Positions 51,746 through 60,610 of a DNA stretch of 64,000 nt are shown piece after piece; positions within the stretch are counted from its first letter, which is position 1; each line of letters begins with the position of its first letter. The position numbers were made by a program, and so were the translations under genes. The notes beneath the pieces are model-generated. The model searched no databases, was not told where the DNA came from, and was given only the letters and a program-made list of their open reading frames with translations. The DNA comes from Paracoccaceae bacterium (GTDB lineage Bacteria > Pseudomonadota > Alphaproteobacteria > Rhodobacterales > Rhodobacteraceae): NCBI GenBank assembly GCA_027489375.1, contig JAIXZW010000005.1, forward strand, positions 434,001 to 498,000, written 5' to 3'.

Positions 51746-52990
51746 ATGAAACTCAAAGACCTCGAAATCTTCGTCGTGGCCCCGCCCTTCCCCGGCTGGG
51801 GCGGGCGCTACTGGATCTTCACCAAGCTCACCACCGACAACGGCATCACCGGCTACGGCGAATGCTACGCCTCGACCGTCGGGCCAAAGGCGATGATCGC
51901 GGTGATCGAGGATGTGTTCGAGCGTCACATGCTCGGCCAATCGCCCGAGAACATCGAATGGATGTTCCGCCGCGCCTATTCCTCGGGCTTCACCCAGCGC
52001 CCCGACCCGACCGTCATGGGTGCCTTCTCCGGTCTCGAAATCGCCTGCTGGGACATCCTGGGCAAGGCCCGCAACCGCCCCGTCTGGGCGCTCTTGGGCG
52101 GCAAGATGAACGACCGCATCCGCAGCTACACCTACCTCTACCCCGAACCGGGCAACGAATCCCCCGACTTCTGGGTCGACCCCGATGCCGCCGCCGCCGC
52201 CGCCCTGCGCTTTGCCGACCTCGGCTTTACGGCGGTCAAATTCGACCCCGCCGGCCCCTACACCATCCGCGGCGGCCACGAACCCGCCATGTCCGACATC
52301 ACCCGCTCCGTCGCCTTCTGCAAGGCGATCCGCGAAGCCGTGGGCGACCGCGTCGACCTCCTCTTCGGCACGCACGGGCAATTCACCACCCCCGGTGCGA
52401 TCCGCATGGGTCGCGAACTCGAACCCTACAACCCGCTCTGGTATGAAGAACCGATCCCGCCCGACAACCTTCTGGAATTTGCCGAGGTCGCCAAATCCGT
52501 CCGCGTCCCCCTCGCCACGGGCGAAAGGCTGACGACCAAATACGAATTCGGCGCGCTGCTCCGCCACGGCGGGGTGAAAATCCTGCAACCCGCCCTCGGG
52601 CGCGTGGGCGGCATATGGGAGGCGAAGAAAATCGCCGCGATGGCCGAAATCTTCAACGCCGAAATGGCCCCGCATCTGTACGCAGGCCCCGTGGAATGGG
52701 CCGCCAACATCCATTTCGCCGCCTCCATCCCCAACCTCCTCATTGCTGAGACGATCGAGACGGGCGGGGCCTTCCACCTCAAGCTCATCAAGAACTCGAT
52801 CAAATGGGAGGGCGGCTACATCCTCCCCCCCGACGCCCCCGGCCTCGGGATCGAATTCGACGAGGATGTCGCCCGCGCCCACCCCTTCACCGGAACGGGC
52901 CTGCACCTGCAAATGCAGGAAGCGCCTTGCGACTATTCCAACGGCAACCGCTTCGAAGGCGGCGCCCCCGCGACGATGGAGCAGAAATAG
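51746..52990 (+). CDS. Mandelate racemase/muconate lactonizing family enzyme
   Basis: A 414-residue enolase-superfamily enzyme has an N-terminal capping domain ('TDNGITGYGECYASTVGPKA') and a barrel with 'WYEEPIPPDNLLEFAEVAKS' and 'PLATGERLTTKYEFGALL'. The stretch 'VDLLFGTHGQFTTPGAIRMG' (about 200) takes the place where galactonate dehydratase has 'DFHGR'. It is probably a sugar-acid dehydratase or cycloisomerase. The substrate cannot be assigned. GGAGG lies seven bases before ATG 51746. Confidence 0.88.
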   Translation: MKLKDLEIFVVAPPFPGWGGRYWIFTKLTTDNGITGYGECYASTVGPKAMIAVIEDVFERHMLGQSPENIEWMFRRAYSSGFTQRPDPTVMGAFSGLEIACWDILGKARNRPVWALLGGKMNDRIRSYTYLYPEPGNESPDFWVDPDAAAAAALRFADLGFTAVKFDPAGPYTIRGGHEPAMSDITRSVAFCKAIREAVGDRVDLLFGTHGQFTTPGAIRMGRELEPYNPLWYEEPIPPDNLLEFAEVAKSVRVPLATGERLTTKYEFGALLRHGGVKILQPALGRVGGIWEAKKIAAMAEIFNAEMAPHLYAGPVEWAANIHFAASIPNLLIAETIETGGAFHLKLIKNSIKWEGGYILPPDAPGLGIEFDEDVARAHPFTGTGLHLQMQEAPCDYSNGNRFEGGAPATMEQK

Positions 52991-53015
52991 CGGGCGGCGC
53001 GACAGCGCCCCCCCA

Positions 53016-53060
53016 CAAATTTCTTCGAAGAAATTTGCAAATTCGTTCGAACGAATTTGC
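53016..53060. repeat. TTCGAA-centred palindrome pair, copy 2
   Basis: CAAATTTCTTCGAAGAAATTTG (53016-53037) and GCAAATTCGTTCGAACGAATTTGC (53037-53060) are perfect palindromes of 22 and 24 bases that share one base. The pair lies between the convergent enolase-family and glycosylase genes, four bases before the latter's stop region. Confidence 0.85.
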
Positions 53061-53064
53061 GTCC

Positions 53065-53625
53065 CTACCCTTGGAAGCGGCGGCTCACCCCCGCCGCCCC
53101 GCGCAGACCAAAGCGCCAAGGCACCTCGACCGCCTTGCTGATCCCGACCCTCGGCCCCGCCACCAGCGGCACCGCGCCCTCGGGCAGGGTGATCGCGAAA
53201 TCTCCGCCATCAAAAGCCGCGCCATCATCGGCCAGCGTCACCCCCAGCGCCTGCGCCAACCGCCCCGGACCGCTGCACAGCGGGCCAGCCCCCCGCCGTT
53301 CCGCCATCACCTCGACCCCGACAAGCGGATCAATCGCACGGATCAGTACCGCCTCGCCCCGCCGCGCCACCACGTTCAGACACAGATGGATACCGTAAGA
53401 GCGGTAGACATAGGCATGACCCGCAGGCCCGAACATCGTCCTGTTCCGCGCCGTCTCGCCGCGAAAGGAATGCGACGCCGGATCGTCCCGCCCATAGGCC
53501 TCCGTCTCGATCACCACGCCGCCCGCGCCGCGCACGACCAGCACCGCCCCCACCAGCGCGCGCGCCAGCGTCACGGCATCCCAGCCGTAGATCTCATCCC
53601 TGAACCGCGCCGGATCGCGCCCCAT
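53065..53625 (-). CDS. mpg: DNA-3-methyladenine glycosylase, AAG/MPG type
   Basis: A 186-residue DNA glycosylase removes 3-methyladenine, hypoxanthine and other damaged purines. The AAG motifs are 'VVIETEAYGRDDPASHSFRG' (Glu/His active site, about 40) and 'RNRTMFGPAGHAYVYRSYGI'. 'GPGRLAQALGVTLADDGAAF' is typical of the C-terminus. ATG 53625 gives the usual size; longer starts run into the tRNA gene. Confidence 0.93.
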   Translation of the reverse strand: MGRDPARFRDEIYGWDAVTLARALVGAVLVVRGAGGVVIETEAYGRDDPASHSFRGETARNRTMFGPAGHAYVYRSYGIHLCLNVVARRGEAVLIRAIDPLVGVEVMAERRGAGPLCSGPGRLAQALGVTLADDGAAFDGGDFAITLPEGAVPLVAGPRVGISKAVEVPWRFGLRGAAGVSRRFQG

Positions 53626-53644
53626 CCCTGCTTCCTTCGTCTTG

Positions 53645-53715
53645 AGCGGCGGAACGGAGTCGAACCGTCCTCTCGAGGGTGGAAACCTCGGGCACAACCC
53701 CTATACCACCGCCGC
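53645..53715 (-). tRNA. tRNA-Gly(UCC)
   Basis: On the minus strand a 71-base cloverleaf has acceptor GCGGCGG/CCGCCGC, the anticodon arm CGAGG-TTTCCAC-CCTCG with anticodon TCC, and the T-arm GACGG-TTCGACT-CCGTT. CCA is not encoded. It is the last of three tRNA genes read on the minus strand. Confidence 0.95.
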
Positions 53716-53724
53716 ATATCGTCT

Positions 53725-53801
53725 TGGCGACCCCGGAGGGAGTCGAACCCCCAACGCCGGATGTAGAAGATCCGCGCTCTATCCGGTTGAGCTACGGGGC
53801 C
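53725..53801 (-). tRNA. tRNA-Arg(UCU), first copy
   Basis: A 77-base tRNA including encoded CCA. Acceptor GGCCCCG/CGGGGTC, anticodon arm CGGAT-CTTCTAC-ATCCG with anticodon TCT, T-arm GGGGG-TTCGACT-CCCTC. Discriminator base G. It reads AGA and AGG codons, which are rare in this GC-rich genome. Confidence 0.94.
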
Positions 53802-53870
53802 GAACCATCCGCAGGGCAGCCTGCCCCGGCGTAGGGTGCGCTTGGGTCGCGCACCGAATTCAAGGAAACT

Positions 53871-53947
53871 TGGCGATTCCGGGAGGACTCGAACCCCCGA
53901 CCCGCCGCTTAGAAGGCGGCTGCTCTATCCAGCTGAGCTACGGAACC
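53871..53947 (-). tRNA. tRNA-Arg(UCU), second, non-identical copy
   Basis: A 77-base tRNA including encoded CCA. Acceptor GGTTCCG/CGGAATC, anticodon arm GCCGC-CTTCTAA-GCGGC with anticodon TCT, T-arm GGGGG-TTCGAGT-CCTCC. It differs from its neighbour in the acceptor and anticodon stems, so it is not a recent copy. Discriminator G, as expected for Arg. Confidence 0.9.
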
Positions 53948-53990
53948 GTTGTCTTTGTTTATTGCCAACCGCGCCACGGGCGCAAGCGGG

Positions 53991-54458
53991 TCAAAGGTGC
54001 AGCGTCATGAACACGCTGTTGGGGTCGGGTCTATATCCCTCAAAGGGGTCACAATCCACGAATCCCGCCTTGGCATAAAGCGCCCGCGCCGCCACGAATG
54101 TCGGCTGCACCCCGGTCTCGAGGCTCAGCCGCCTGAACCCGTCCACCCGCGCCTCGGCCACCAGATGCTCCAGCATCGCCTTCGACAGCCCGCGCCCCCG
54201 ATTCTCGGCCAGCACATGCATCGACTTGATCTCGGCATGGCCCGCGTCGATCCGCTTGAACGCGCCCATCCCCACCGGAACGCCGCCGTCGCGCATCACG
54301 AAGAACCGGATATGCGGCGAGTCAAGCTGCCCCGCGTCCATCATATGGATGCTTTCGGGCGGCGTATCGGCATGCATATCCGCCGTATGCCGCGCGAACA
54401 GCAGGCCGAGGTCCGCCCCCAGCGGGCTTTCCTGCGTGATCGTGATCAATGCGTCCAC
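53991..54458 (-). CDS. GNAT N-acetyltransferase
   Basis: A 155-residue acetyltransferase has the acetyl-CoA loop '[20 protein letters not shown]' (about 83-100) and the typical end '[20 protein letters not shown]'. '[20 protein letters not shown]' is the central strand pair. GTG 54458 overlaps the upstream complex I gene by 13 bases; TTG 54449 (TTGA) is an alternative. The substrate is unknown. Confidence 0.86.
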   Translation of the reverse strand: MDALITITQESPLGADLGLLFARHTADMHADTPPESIHMMDAGQLDSPHIRFFVMRDGGVPVGMGAFKRIDAGHAEIKSMHVLAENRGRGLSKAMLEHLVAEARVDGFRRLSLETGVQPTFVAARALYAKAGFVDCDPFEGYRPDPNSVFMTLHL

Positions 54459-54757
54459 ACGCCCTTGCGGTCGGTCGCGAAATTCTCGCCATATCCGCGC
54501 GGGCGGATGACGGGCTTTCTCGACTTCGGCTCCAGCACCTCGAACTCGATGCCCTTCGCCGCGGCATAGGCCTCTGCCGCCTCGCGCGTGTCGAAGCGCA
54601 GCTTCACCTGCGCCTGCGTGTCGCCGCTCGACGTCCAGCCCATCAGCGGATCGACCTCGCGTCCCGAAGCCGGCGCGAATTCCAGCACCCATCCCTTGGT
54701 CTTCGCGACGCCCGATTGCATGGCATTGCGGGCAGGTTGGTAGATGCGAGCGCGCAT
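54446..54757 (-). CDS. NDUFS4-like NADH dehydrogenase accessory subunit
   Basis: A 103-residue 'ETC complex I subunit conserved region' protein. It opens '[20 protein letters not shown]', has '[20 protein letters not shown]' and ends '[20 protein letters not shown]'. This is the bacterial relative of mitochondrial NDUFS4 and is found in alpha-proteobacteria, where it binds the peripheral arm of complex I. AGGAGAG precedes ATG 54757. It is co-transcribed with the GNAT gene. Confidence 0.94.
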   Translation of the reverse strand: MRARIYQPARNAMQSGVAKTKGWVLEFAPASGREVDPLMGWTSSGDTQAQVKLRFDTREAAEAYAAAKGIEFEVLEPKSRKPVIRPRGYGENFATDRKGVWTH

Positions 54758-55082
54758 GGAAATCTCTCCTGAATCTCAGCGCCGTTATGGTCCAAAACGG
54801 TGGAAAAGTGCAAGCGACAGGTTGTCCTTCGGGAAAAGGACTGCCGGCTGGCCACGGGGAGTGTGGGTGGGGTGTGTGTTGCGACCAACCGGCAGCTTGC
54901 TGCTTGCAGAGGCACCATGCAACGCAGCGCAGCGCAACACAACCCAAAGATGATGATGAACTTCGCCAAATTTGCTAAAATTGTCCGCAACGCAAAAACG
55001 CAACACAAAAGCCACAGGTCCCCCCCGCCTTCCGCCTTGCAGCCCCCTCCGAACGGCCCATCTTAAGGGGCCGGAGGGAATC
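54758..55082. promoter_or_regulatory. Divergent promoter region between NDUFS4-like gene and uvrB
   Basis: A 325-base gap without a convincing gene. GCAACGCAGCGCAGCGCAACACAAC at about 54920-54943 is a short direct repeat. Bases about 54950-55015 are AT-rich (AACTTCGCCAAATTTGCTAAAATTG) and are the likely uvrB promoter. I looked for a GAAC-N7-GAAC or GTTC-N7-GATC LexA box and did not find a good one. Confidence 0.45.
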
Positions 55083-57263
55083 ATGCCCCACAACAACAGC
55101 AACGCCCTGACCGAACGCCCCGACGTCCTGACCCGCCCCAAGCTGGAAGGCGGCCGCCGCTTCGTGCTCGCCTCGCCCTTCCAGCCCGCGGGCGACCAGC
55201 CGACCGCCATCGCGGAACTGGCCGCAGGCGTCCTGTCGGGCGACCGCGATCAGGTGCTTCTGGGCGCGACCGGCACGGGCAAGACCTTCACGATGGCCAA
55301 GATCATCGAGGAAACGCAGCGCCCCGCCATCATCCTTGCCCCGAACAAGACCCTCGCCGCCCAGCTTTACGGCGAATTCAAGGGCTTTTTCCCCGACAAC
55401 GCGGTGGAATACTTCGTCTCCTACTACGACTACTACCAGCCCGAGGCTTACGTCCCCCGCTCGGACACCTACATCGAGAAAGAATCGCAGATCAACGAAC
55501 AGATCGACCGGATGCGCCACTCGGCCACCCGCGCGCTTCTGGAACGCGATGACGTCATCATCGTCGCCTCCGTCTCTTGCATCTACGGCATCGGCTCGGT
55601 CGAAACCTATTCGGCCATGACCCAGGACCTGATCGTCGGCCAGCTTTACGACCAGCGGCAAGTCATGGCCGAGCTTGTCGCGCAACAATACCGCCGCAAC
55701 GATGCCGCCTTCGCCCGCGGCTCCTTCCGCGTCCGGGGCGACAGCCTCGAAGTCTGGCCCGCCCACCTCGAAGACCGCGCCTGGCGCTTCTCCTTCTTCG
55801 GCGAAGAACTCGAGGCCATCGTCGAATTCGACCCGCTGACAGGGGCCAAGACCGACACGTTCAAACAGATCCGCATCTACGCCAACAGCCACTACGTCAC
55901 CCCGCGCCCGACGATGGCGCAGGCGATCAAGGGGATCAAAGACGAACTCTTCCACCGCCTGAAACAGCTAACGGGCGAAGGCAAACTCCTCGAAGCCCAG
56001 CGCCTCGAACAGCGCACCCAATTCGACCTTGAAATGCTCGAAGCCACCGGCGTCTGCAACGGCATCGAAAACTATTCCCGCTACCTGACAGGCCGCGCCC
56101 CCGGCGAGCCGCCGCCCACGCTGTTCGAATTCATCCCCGACAATGCCATCGTCTTCGCCGACGAATCCCACGTTTCGGTCCCGCAGATCGGCGGCATGTA
56201 CAAGGGCGACTTCCGGCGCAAGTTCACCCTTGCCGAACACGGCTTCCGTCTGCCCTCCTGCATGGACAACCGCCCCCTCAAATTCGAGGAATGGGATGCC
56301 ATGCGCCCGCAATCCATCTTCGTCTCGGCCACGCCCGCGAAATGGGAGCTGGAACAGGCAGGCGGCGTCTTCACCGAACAGGTCATCCGCCCCACCGGCC
56401 TCATCGACCCGCAGGTCGAAATCCGCCCCGTCGACATGCAGGTGGACGACCTTCTGGAAGAAATCCGCCGCGTCGCCGCCCGTGGCCTGCGCGTCCTCGT
56501 CACCACGCTGACCAAACGCATGGCGGAAGACCTGACCGAATATTTCCACGAACAGGGCATCCGCATCCGCTACATGCACAGCGACATCGACACCATCGAA
56601 CGCATCGAGATTCTGCGCGACCTGCGCCTTGGCGCTTTCGACGTCCTCGTCGGCATCAACCTCTTGCGCGAAGGCTTGGACATCCCCGAATGCGGCCTCG
56701 TCGCCATTCTCGACGCGGATAAAGAGGGCTTCCTGCGCTCCGAAACCTCGCTCATCCAGACCATCGGCCGCGCCGCCCGCAACGCCGAAGGCCGCGTCAT
56801 CATGTATGCCGACCGCATCACGGGGTCGATGGAACGCGCGATGGCCGAAACCAACCGCCGCCGCGAAAAGCAGATCGCCTACAACACCAAACACGGCATC
56901 ACCCCGACGACCGTGAAGAAGAACGTCGAAGACGTCCTCTCCGGCCTCTGGCAGGGCGACACCGACATGGCCCGCGTCACGGCCAAGGTCGACAAGCCGA
57001 TGGTCGGCCAGAACCTCGCCGCCCATCTCGACGCGCTGCGCCTGCAAATGCGCAAAGCCGCCGAAAACCTCGAATTCGAGGAAGCGGCAAGGCTGCGGGA
57101 CGAGGTGAAGCGCCTCGAAGCCGTCGAGCTTGCCATTTCCGACGACCCGCTCGCCCGCCAATCCGTGGTGGAAGAGGCGGCGGAAGCTGCGGTCAAATCC
57201 TCGGGCCGCTCCACCGCAGGCCGCGCAGGCCAGCGCGGCGGCAACAAGCGGCGCTACAAATGA
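55083..57263 (+). CDS. uvrB: Excinuclease ABC subunit B
   Basis: A 726-residue UvrB, the damage-verification helicase of nucleotide excision repair. Walker A '[20 protein letters not shown]' (about 57), the beta-hairpin '[20 protein letters not shown]', '[19 protein letters not shown]', helicase motifs '[13 protein letters not shown]' and '[20 protein letters not shown]', and a C-terminal UVR motif ('[20 protein letters not shown]'). The first 25 residues and the last 40 are unconserved tails. ATG 55083 follows GGAGGG. Confidence 0.97.
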   Translation: MPHNNSNALTERPDVLTRPKLEGGRRFVLASPFQPAGDQPTAIAELAAGVLSGDRDQVLLGATGTGKTFTMAKIIEETQRPAIILAPNKTLAAQLYGEFKGFFPDNAVEYFVSYYDYYQPEAYVPRSDTYIEKESQINEQIDRMRHSATRALLERDDVIIVASVSCIYGIGSVETYSAMTQDLIVGQLYDQRQVMAELVAQQYRRNDAAFARGSFRVRGDSLEVWPAHLEDRAWRFSFFGEELEAIVEFDPLTGAKTDTFKQIRIYANSHYVTPRPTMAQAIKGIKDELFHRLKQLTGEGKLLEAQRLEQRTQFDLEMLEATGVCNGIENYSRYLTGRAPGEPPPTLFEFIPDNAIVFADESHVSVPQIGGMYKGDFRRKFTLAEHGFRLPSCMDNRPLKFEEWDAMRPQSIFVSATPAKWELEQAGGVFTEQVIRPTGLIDPQVEIRPVDMQVDDLLEEIRRVAARGLRVLVTTLTKRMAEDLTEYFHEQGIRIRYMHSDIDTIERIEILRDLRLGAFDVLVGINLLREGLDIPECGLVAILDADKEGFLRSETSLIQTIGRAARNAEGRVIMYADRITGSMERAMAETNRRREKQIAYNTKHGITPTTVKKNVEDVLSGLWQGDTDMARVTAKVDKPMVGQNLAAHLDALRLQMRKAAENLEFEEAARLRDEVKRLEAVELAISDDPLARQSVVEEAAEAAVKSSGRSTAGRAGQRGGNKRRYK

Positions 57264-57321
57264 CCGTTGCGCTTTGCCCGCCAATGCCTATCTCGGTCAA
57301 AGCGCAGCAAAGGGCCGCCCG

Positions 57322-57510
57322 ATGAAACAGAAGATGCTCGACCCCAACCACCCGATGTTCCGTCGCGCTTGGGTGCGTTGGGTGACGACCCTCGCCCCCC
57401 TCGGCTGGGGCGTCTTTGAATTCTCGCTCGGCAATCCCTTCTGGGGCATCCTCTTCGGGGCGGCGGGGGCCTATGCAGGCTACGTCCTGATCCTCAGGAA
57501 GCCGGAATAA
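57322..57510 (+). CDS. Small two-helix membrane protein
   Basis: A 62-residue protein: 'MKQKMLDPNHPMFRRAWVRW' then two hydrophobic segments (about 21-35 and 43-58, 'PFWGILFGAAGAYAGYVLIL'). The 'DPNHPMFRxAWVRW' start is shared by small proteins in related bacteria that carry no named function. It follows uvrB by 58 bases and its 3' end overlaps the opposite-strand ParA-like gene by 17 bases. Confidence 0.8.
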   Translation: MKQKMLDPNHPMFRRAWVRWVTTLAPLGWGVFEFSLGNPFWGILFGAAGAYAGYVLILRKPE

Positions 57511-58135
57511 GCAGCGCCTTCACCTCTGCCGCCAGCGCCAGCACCTCGTCCCGTGCGGGGCTGCGGCCCATTTCCTGAACGCCCAACCCTTTGCCAAGGC
57601 TTTCGGCATAGCCGACCCGCTGACCCAACCGCGCCATCGCAACCGCCGCCTTCCCCTCGGCGGCCTCGGCCACCTCGGCGGTCAGCCGCGTTCCCGCCCG
57701 CGCTTGGTTCAACACGATCACCGCCCGCCGCCCCTCGCGCGCGATCAGGTCAAGCACACCGTCCAGCGCCCATAGATCGACATGGCTCGACGCCACGGGC
57801 ACCAGCACCAGATCGGCCTCGCGCAGCGCGGGCCGCAGGTCGGCGTCCACCTTGGGCGGCGTGTCGATGATCACGATATCCGACACCCGCCGCAGCTTTT
57901 CACATTCATAGGCCACGCCCCACGCACTCGCGGTGGAAAACTCGATCTCGTCGCGCCCCGATTCGCGCCCCGATTCGCGCCGCGCCATGAACCAGCGCCC
58001 AAGCGACCCCTGCGGGTCCGTGTCCAGAACGGCAACCCGCAACCCCTCGGCGGCAAAGGCCACGGCAAGGTTCGCCGCCAGCGTGGTCTTGCCCGACCCG
58101 CCTTTCTGCTGCGCCACGGTGATGACCTGTCCCAT
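57494..58135 (-). CDS. ParA-family ATPase, orphan
   Basis: A 213-residue ParA/MinD-like ATPase has the deviant Walker A 'QQKGGSGKTTLAANLAVAFA' with both lysines (about 10-16), 'VAVLDTDPQGSLGRWF' (A') and 'DIVIIDTPPKVDADL' (Walker B). No ParB, toxin or segregation partner is adjacent, and the short size (without N-terminal HTH) is that of the ParA subgroup that positions protein cargo such as chemoreceptors or storage granules. The 80-bp tandem repeats lie 350 bases upstream, beyond the divergent lipoprotein gene. Confidence 0.9.
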   Translation of the reverse strand: MGQVITVAQQKGGSGKTTLAANLAVAFAAEGLRVAVLDTDPQGSLGRWFMARRESGRESGRDEIEFSTASAWGVAYECEKLRRVSDIVIIDTPPKVDADLRPALREADLVLVPVASSHVDLWALDGVLDLIAREGRRAVIVLNQARAGTRLTAEVAEAAEGKAAVAMARLGQRVGYAESLGKGLGVQEMGRSPARDEVLALAAEVKALLIPAS

Positions 58136-58278
58136 GCGAATCCCCCGATGCTGCGGCGCAGCGTAACACCGATAGATGCCTTTGCATCTGCGGCATCGCG
58201 GGCTTTGGTCATTTTCCTTAACGGGAACCAGCCGCAGCCCCCCGCGTTGGCAAGCCGGACCCAACACCGGAGAGCACC

Positions 58279-58419
58279 ATGACCATCCGCATCGCCCTGA
58301 CCTTCGCCGCCCTGATGACCCTGACCGCCTGCGAGATGATGCAAGGCTTGGGCCGCGATGTCGAAACGACCGGAGAGACGATCCAGCAGGAAAGCGTCGA
58401 GACGCAGCAGGGTCTCTGA
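58279..58419 (+). CDS. Entericidin-like small lipoprotein
   Basis: A 46-residue lipoprotein: signal MTIRIALTFAALMTLTAC (Cys 18), then 'EMMQGLGRDVETTGETIQQE'. The pattern 'C-x-GxGxDVxxxGxxIxx' is that of the entericidin A/B family. AGAGCACC precedes ATG 58279. Members are small envelope lipoproteins of uncertain role. It is divergent from the ParA-like gene. Confidence 0.88.
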   Translation: MTIRIALTFAALMTLTACEMMQGLGRDVETTGETIQQESVETQQGL

Positions 58420-58490
58420 CGCCCGCCACAAAAAGGGGGTGATGCCGCGCACCCCCTCGGCACGCCCCCTCGCCACGCCCTCTCTGCATC

Positions 58491-58835
58491 CCCTGTGCAT
58501 CACCCGTGCATTCCGGGATGGCCATTCGGCACGGCCCGAATGTTACCGCCGCGTTAACCTGTGCGCTCTTCCGTCTGCATCACCTGTGCATTGCGGCATG
58601 GCAATTCCGCACGGCCAGAATGTTACCGCCGTGTTAACCTGTGCGCTCTTCTGTCTGCATCACCTGTGCATTGCGGCATGGCCATTCGGCACGGCCCGAA
58701 TGTTACCGCCGCGTTAACCTGTGCGCTCTTCCGTCTGCATCACCTGTGCATTGCGGCATGGCAATTCCGCACGGCCAGAATGTTACCGCCGCGTTAACCT
58801 GTGCGCTCTTCCGTCTGCATCACCTGTGCATTGCG
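58491..58835. repeat. 80-bp tandem repeat with alternating A/B units
   Basis: Four and a half units of exactly 80 bases. The word GTGCGCTCTT begins units at 58561, 58641, 58721 and 58801. Each contains TGCATCACCTGTGCATT, GCACGGCC(C/A)GAATGTTACCGCC and GTTAACCTGTGCGC. Units alternate between GGCCATTCGGCACGGCCCG (A) and GGCAATTCCGCACGGCCAG (B), so the true repeat is a 160-base pair of units. The first unit is diverged at its left edge. Open frames cross it in all phases because 80 is not a multiple of three, so it is almost certainly non-coding. Confidence 0.95.
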
Positions 58836-58845
58836 CGACACCGTC

Positions 58846-59577
58846 CTACACGTGCTGCGCCCCGTTCACCTCGATCTCCGCGCCCGAGATATAGGACGAC
58901 TGGTCCGAACACAGGAACCAGATCACATCGGCCACTTCCTTGGGCTGGCCAAGCCGCTGCATCGGCAACTTTTCCACGATCTTGTCTGTCCCCGGCGACA
59001 GTATCGCCGTCTCCACCTCGCCGGGTGCTATGGCATTGACCCGAACCCCTAATGGCCCGAAATCATGGGCCATTTCCCGCGTCAACGCCGCCAGAGCCGC
59101 CTTCGACGTGGCATAGGCCGCCCCCGCAAAGGGGTGCACCCTGACACCCGCGATCGAGGTCACGTTGACGATCGCCCCCTTCGCCGCCGTCAACTCGTCC
59201 TTCAACCCCCGCGCCAGAATGACCGACGCGAAAAAGTTCACATGGAACACCTGACCCCATGTCCGAAGGTCGGTTTCCAATGTATTCAACCGCTTACCCC
59301 CCTCACCCTTGGGCGAGATACCGGCGTTGTTGACCAGCGCATCCACCCTGCCTCCCACCTTGGCCTTGATGGTCTCGATGGCGGCGATGGTCTTGTCGGG
59401 GCTGGCAAGGTCGATCTGGATATGGTTCTCCTCGCCCCCCGGCCAGGGGCAGCGCGGGTCGAAGGGCTGGCGCGAACAGGTCAGGACCCGCCACCCCTCG
59501 GCCGAGAACCGCTTGACCGTCGCGTGCCCGATCCCCCGCGAAGCCCCTGTAAGTACAAGCGTTTTCTGTGCCGTCAT
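58846..59577 (-). CDS. SDR-family oxidoreductase
   Basis: A 243-residue short-chain dehydrogenase has the NAD(P) loop '[20 protein letters not shown]' (about 8-15), '[14 protein letters not shown]', Ser in '[17 protein letters not shown]' and the Tyr-x3-Lys pair in '[18 protein letters not shown]'. The end '[13 protein letters not shown]' is normal. ATG 59577 has GGGGG six bases upstream, better than ATG 59583. Its stop lies 11 bases from the tandem repeat. Confidence 0.93.
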   Translation of the reverse strand: MTAQKTLVLTGASRGIGHATVKRFSAEGWRVLTCSRQPFDPRCPWPGGEENHIQIDLASPDKTIAAIETIKAKVGGRVDALVNNAGISPKGEGGKRLNTLETDLRTWGQVFHVNFFASVILARGLKDELTAAKGAIVNVTSIAGVRVHPFAGAAYATSKAALAALTREMAHDFGPLGVRVNAIAPGEVETAILSPGTDKIVEKLPMQRLGQPKEVADVIWFLCSDQSSYISGAEIEVNGAQHV

Positions 59578-59710
59578 GGTCATCCCCCGTCTTGGCCCGC
59601 AGCCTAAGTCACGCCTTGCCGAAAGGAAAGCGCAGCCGTTCAAACCCGCTTGGCAGACCCGTCACATCGGTCTAATCAGGACCCCCAGTCGCCCTGTCCA
59701 AAGGCTCCCC

Positions 59711-60610
59711 ATGAAACCGCAGACGAGCACCATGTCCGACGCAGCCTTCACCGCCAAGATGCTCTCCGAAGCCCTCCCCTACCTCCAGCGTTATTCCGGC
59801 GCGGTGGTCGTGGTGAAATTCGGCGGCAACGCCATGGGCGACGACGCCGCAATGGCCGAATTCGCCCGCGACATCGTGCTCATGCGGCAGGTCGGGGTCA
59901 ATCCCGTCGTGGTCCACGGCGGCGGGCCGATGATCAACGAAATGCTTGATAAGCTTGGCATTAAATCCAACTTCGTGCGCGGCAAGCGCGTGACGGACAA
60001 GGCCACCGTGCAGGTGGTCGAGATGATCCTGTCGGGCCTTGTGAACAAGCGCATCGTGCAGGCCATCATGGACGCAGGCGGCCGCGCCGTGGGGATTTCG
60101 GGCAAGGACGACGACCTCATGGTTTGCGAGGCGGATGATCCCGAACTCGGCTACGTCGGCCGCCCCGTCGAAATGAACGTTCAGGTCCTGCGCGACCTTT
60201 ACAACGCCGGCATCATCCCCGTCGTCGCCCCCGTGGCAACCGGCATGGCCGACAACGAAACCTTCAACGTCAACGGCGACACCGCCGCCGGCGCCATCGC
60301 CGGCGCGCTCAAGGCCGACCGCCTGCTCCTTCTCACCGATGTGTCCGGCGTCAAGAACGCGGCGGGCGAGGTGATGACCGCCATCACCCCCGAAGAGGTC
60401 CGCCAGATGACCGCCGATGGCGTGATCGCGGGCGGCATGATCCCCAAGACCGAAACGGCCCTTGCCGCATTGGCCGAAGGCGTCCGTGCCGTGACCATCC
60501 TCGACGGTCGCGTCGCCAACGCCTGCCTGATGGAGTTGTTCACCGACCACGGCGCGGGCAGCCAGATCCGTTCGACCGAACCGCGCGTCAAACCGCGCGT
60601 CAAGCGGTGA
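59711..60610 (+). CDS. argB: Acetylglutamate kinase
   Basis: A 299-residue arginine-pathway kinase: '[19 protein letters not shown]' (ATP/phosphate loop, Lys about 37), '[20 protein letters not shown]', '[19 protein letters not shown]' and '[19 protein letters not shown]'. ATG 59711 has AAAGG six bases upstream; ATG 59732 is the alternative. The tail '[11 protein letters not shown]' carries a short repeat. Its stop overlaps the start of the ferredoxin-like gene (GTGA). Arginine feedback is likely from the family's long N-terminal helix. Confidence 0.95.
   Translation: MKPQTSTMSDAAFTAKMLSEALPYLQRYSGAVVVVKFGGNAMGDDAAMAEFARDIVLMRQVGVNPVVVHGGGPMINEMLDKLGIKSNFVRGKRVTDKATVQVVEMILSGLVNKRIVQAIMDAGGRAVGISGKDDDLMVCEADDPELGYVGRPVEMNVQVLRDLYNAGIIPVVAPVATGMADNETFNVNGDTAAGAIAGALKADRLLLLTDVSGVKNAAGEVMTAITPEEVRQMTADGVIAGGMIPKTETALAALAEGVRAVTILDGRVANACLMELFTDHGAGSQIRSTEPRVKPRVKR

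Noticed and set aside
54758..55082. LexA box upstream of uvrB
   Set aside because: No GAAC-N7-GAAC, GTTC-N7-GTTC or GTTC-N7-GATC was found with a correct spacing.
58491..58835. CRISPR array
   Set aside because: The entire 80-base unit is conserved, with no variable spacers, and no cas genes are near.
58561..59039. Open frames through the 80-bp repeats
   Set aside because: The 80-base period shifts phase each unit, and the same peptide recurs in overlapping frames. No ribosome site or family; treated as non-coding repeat.
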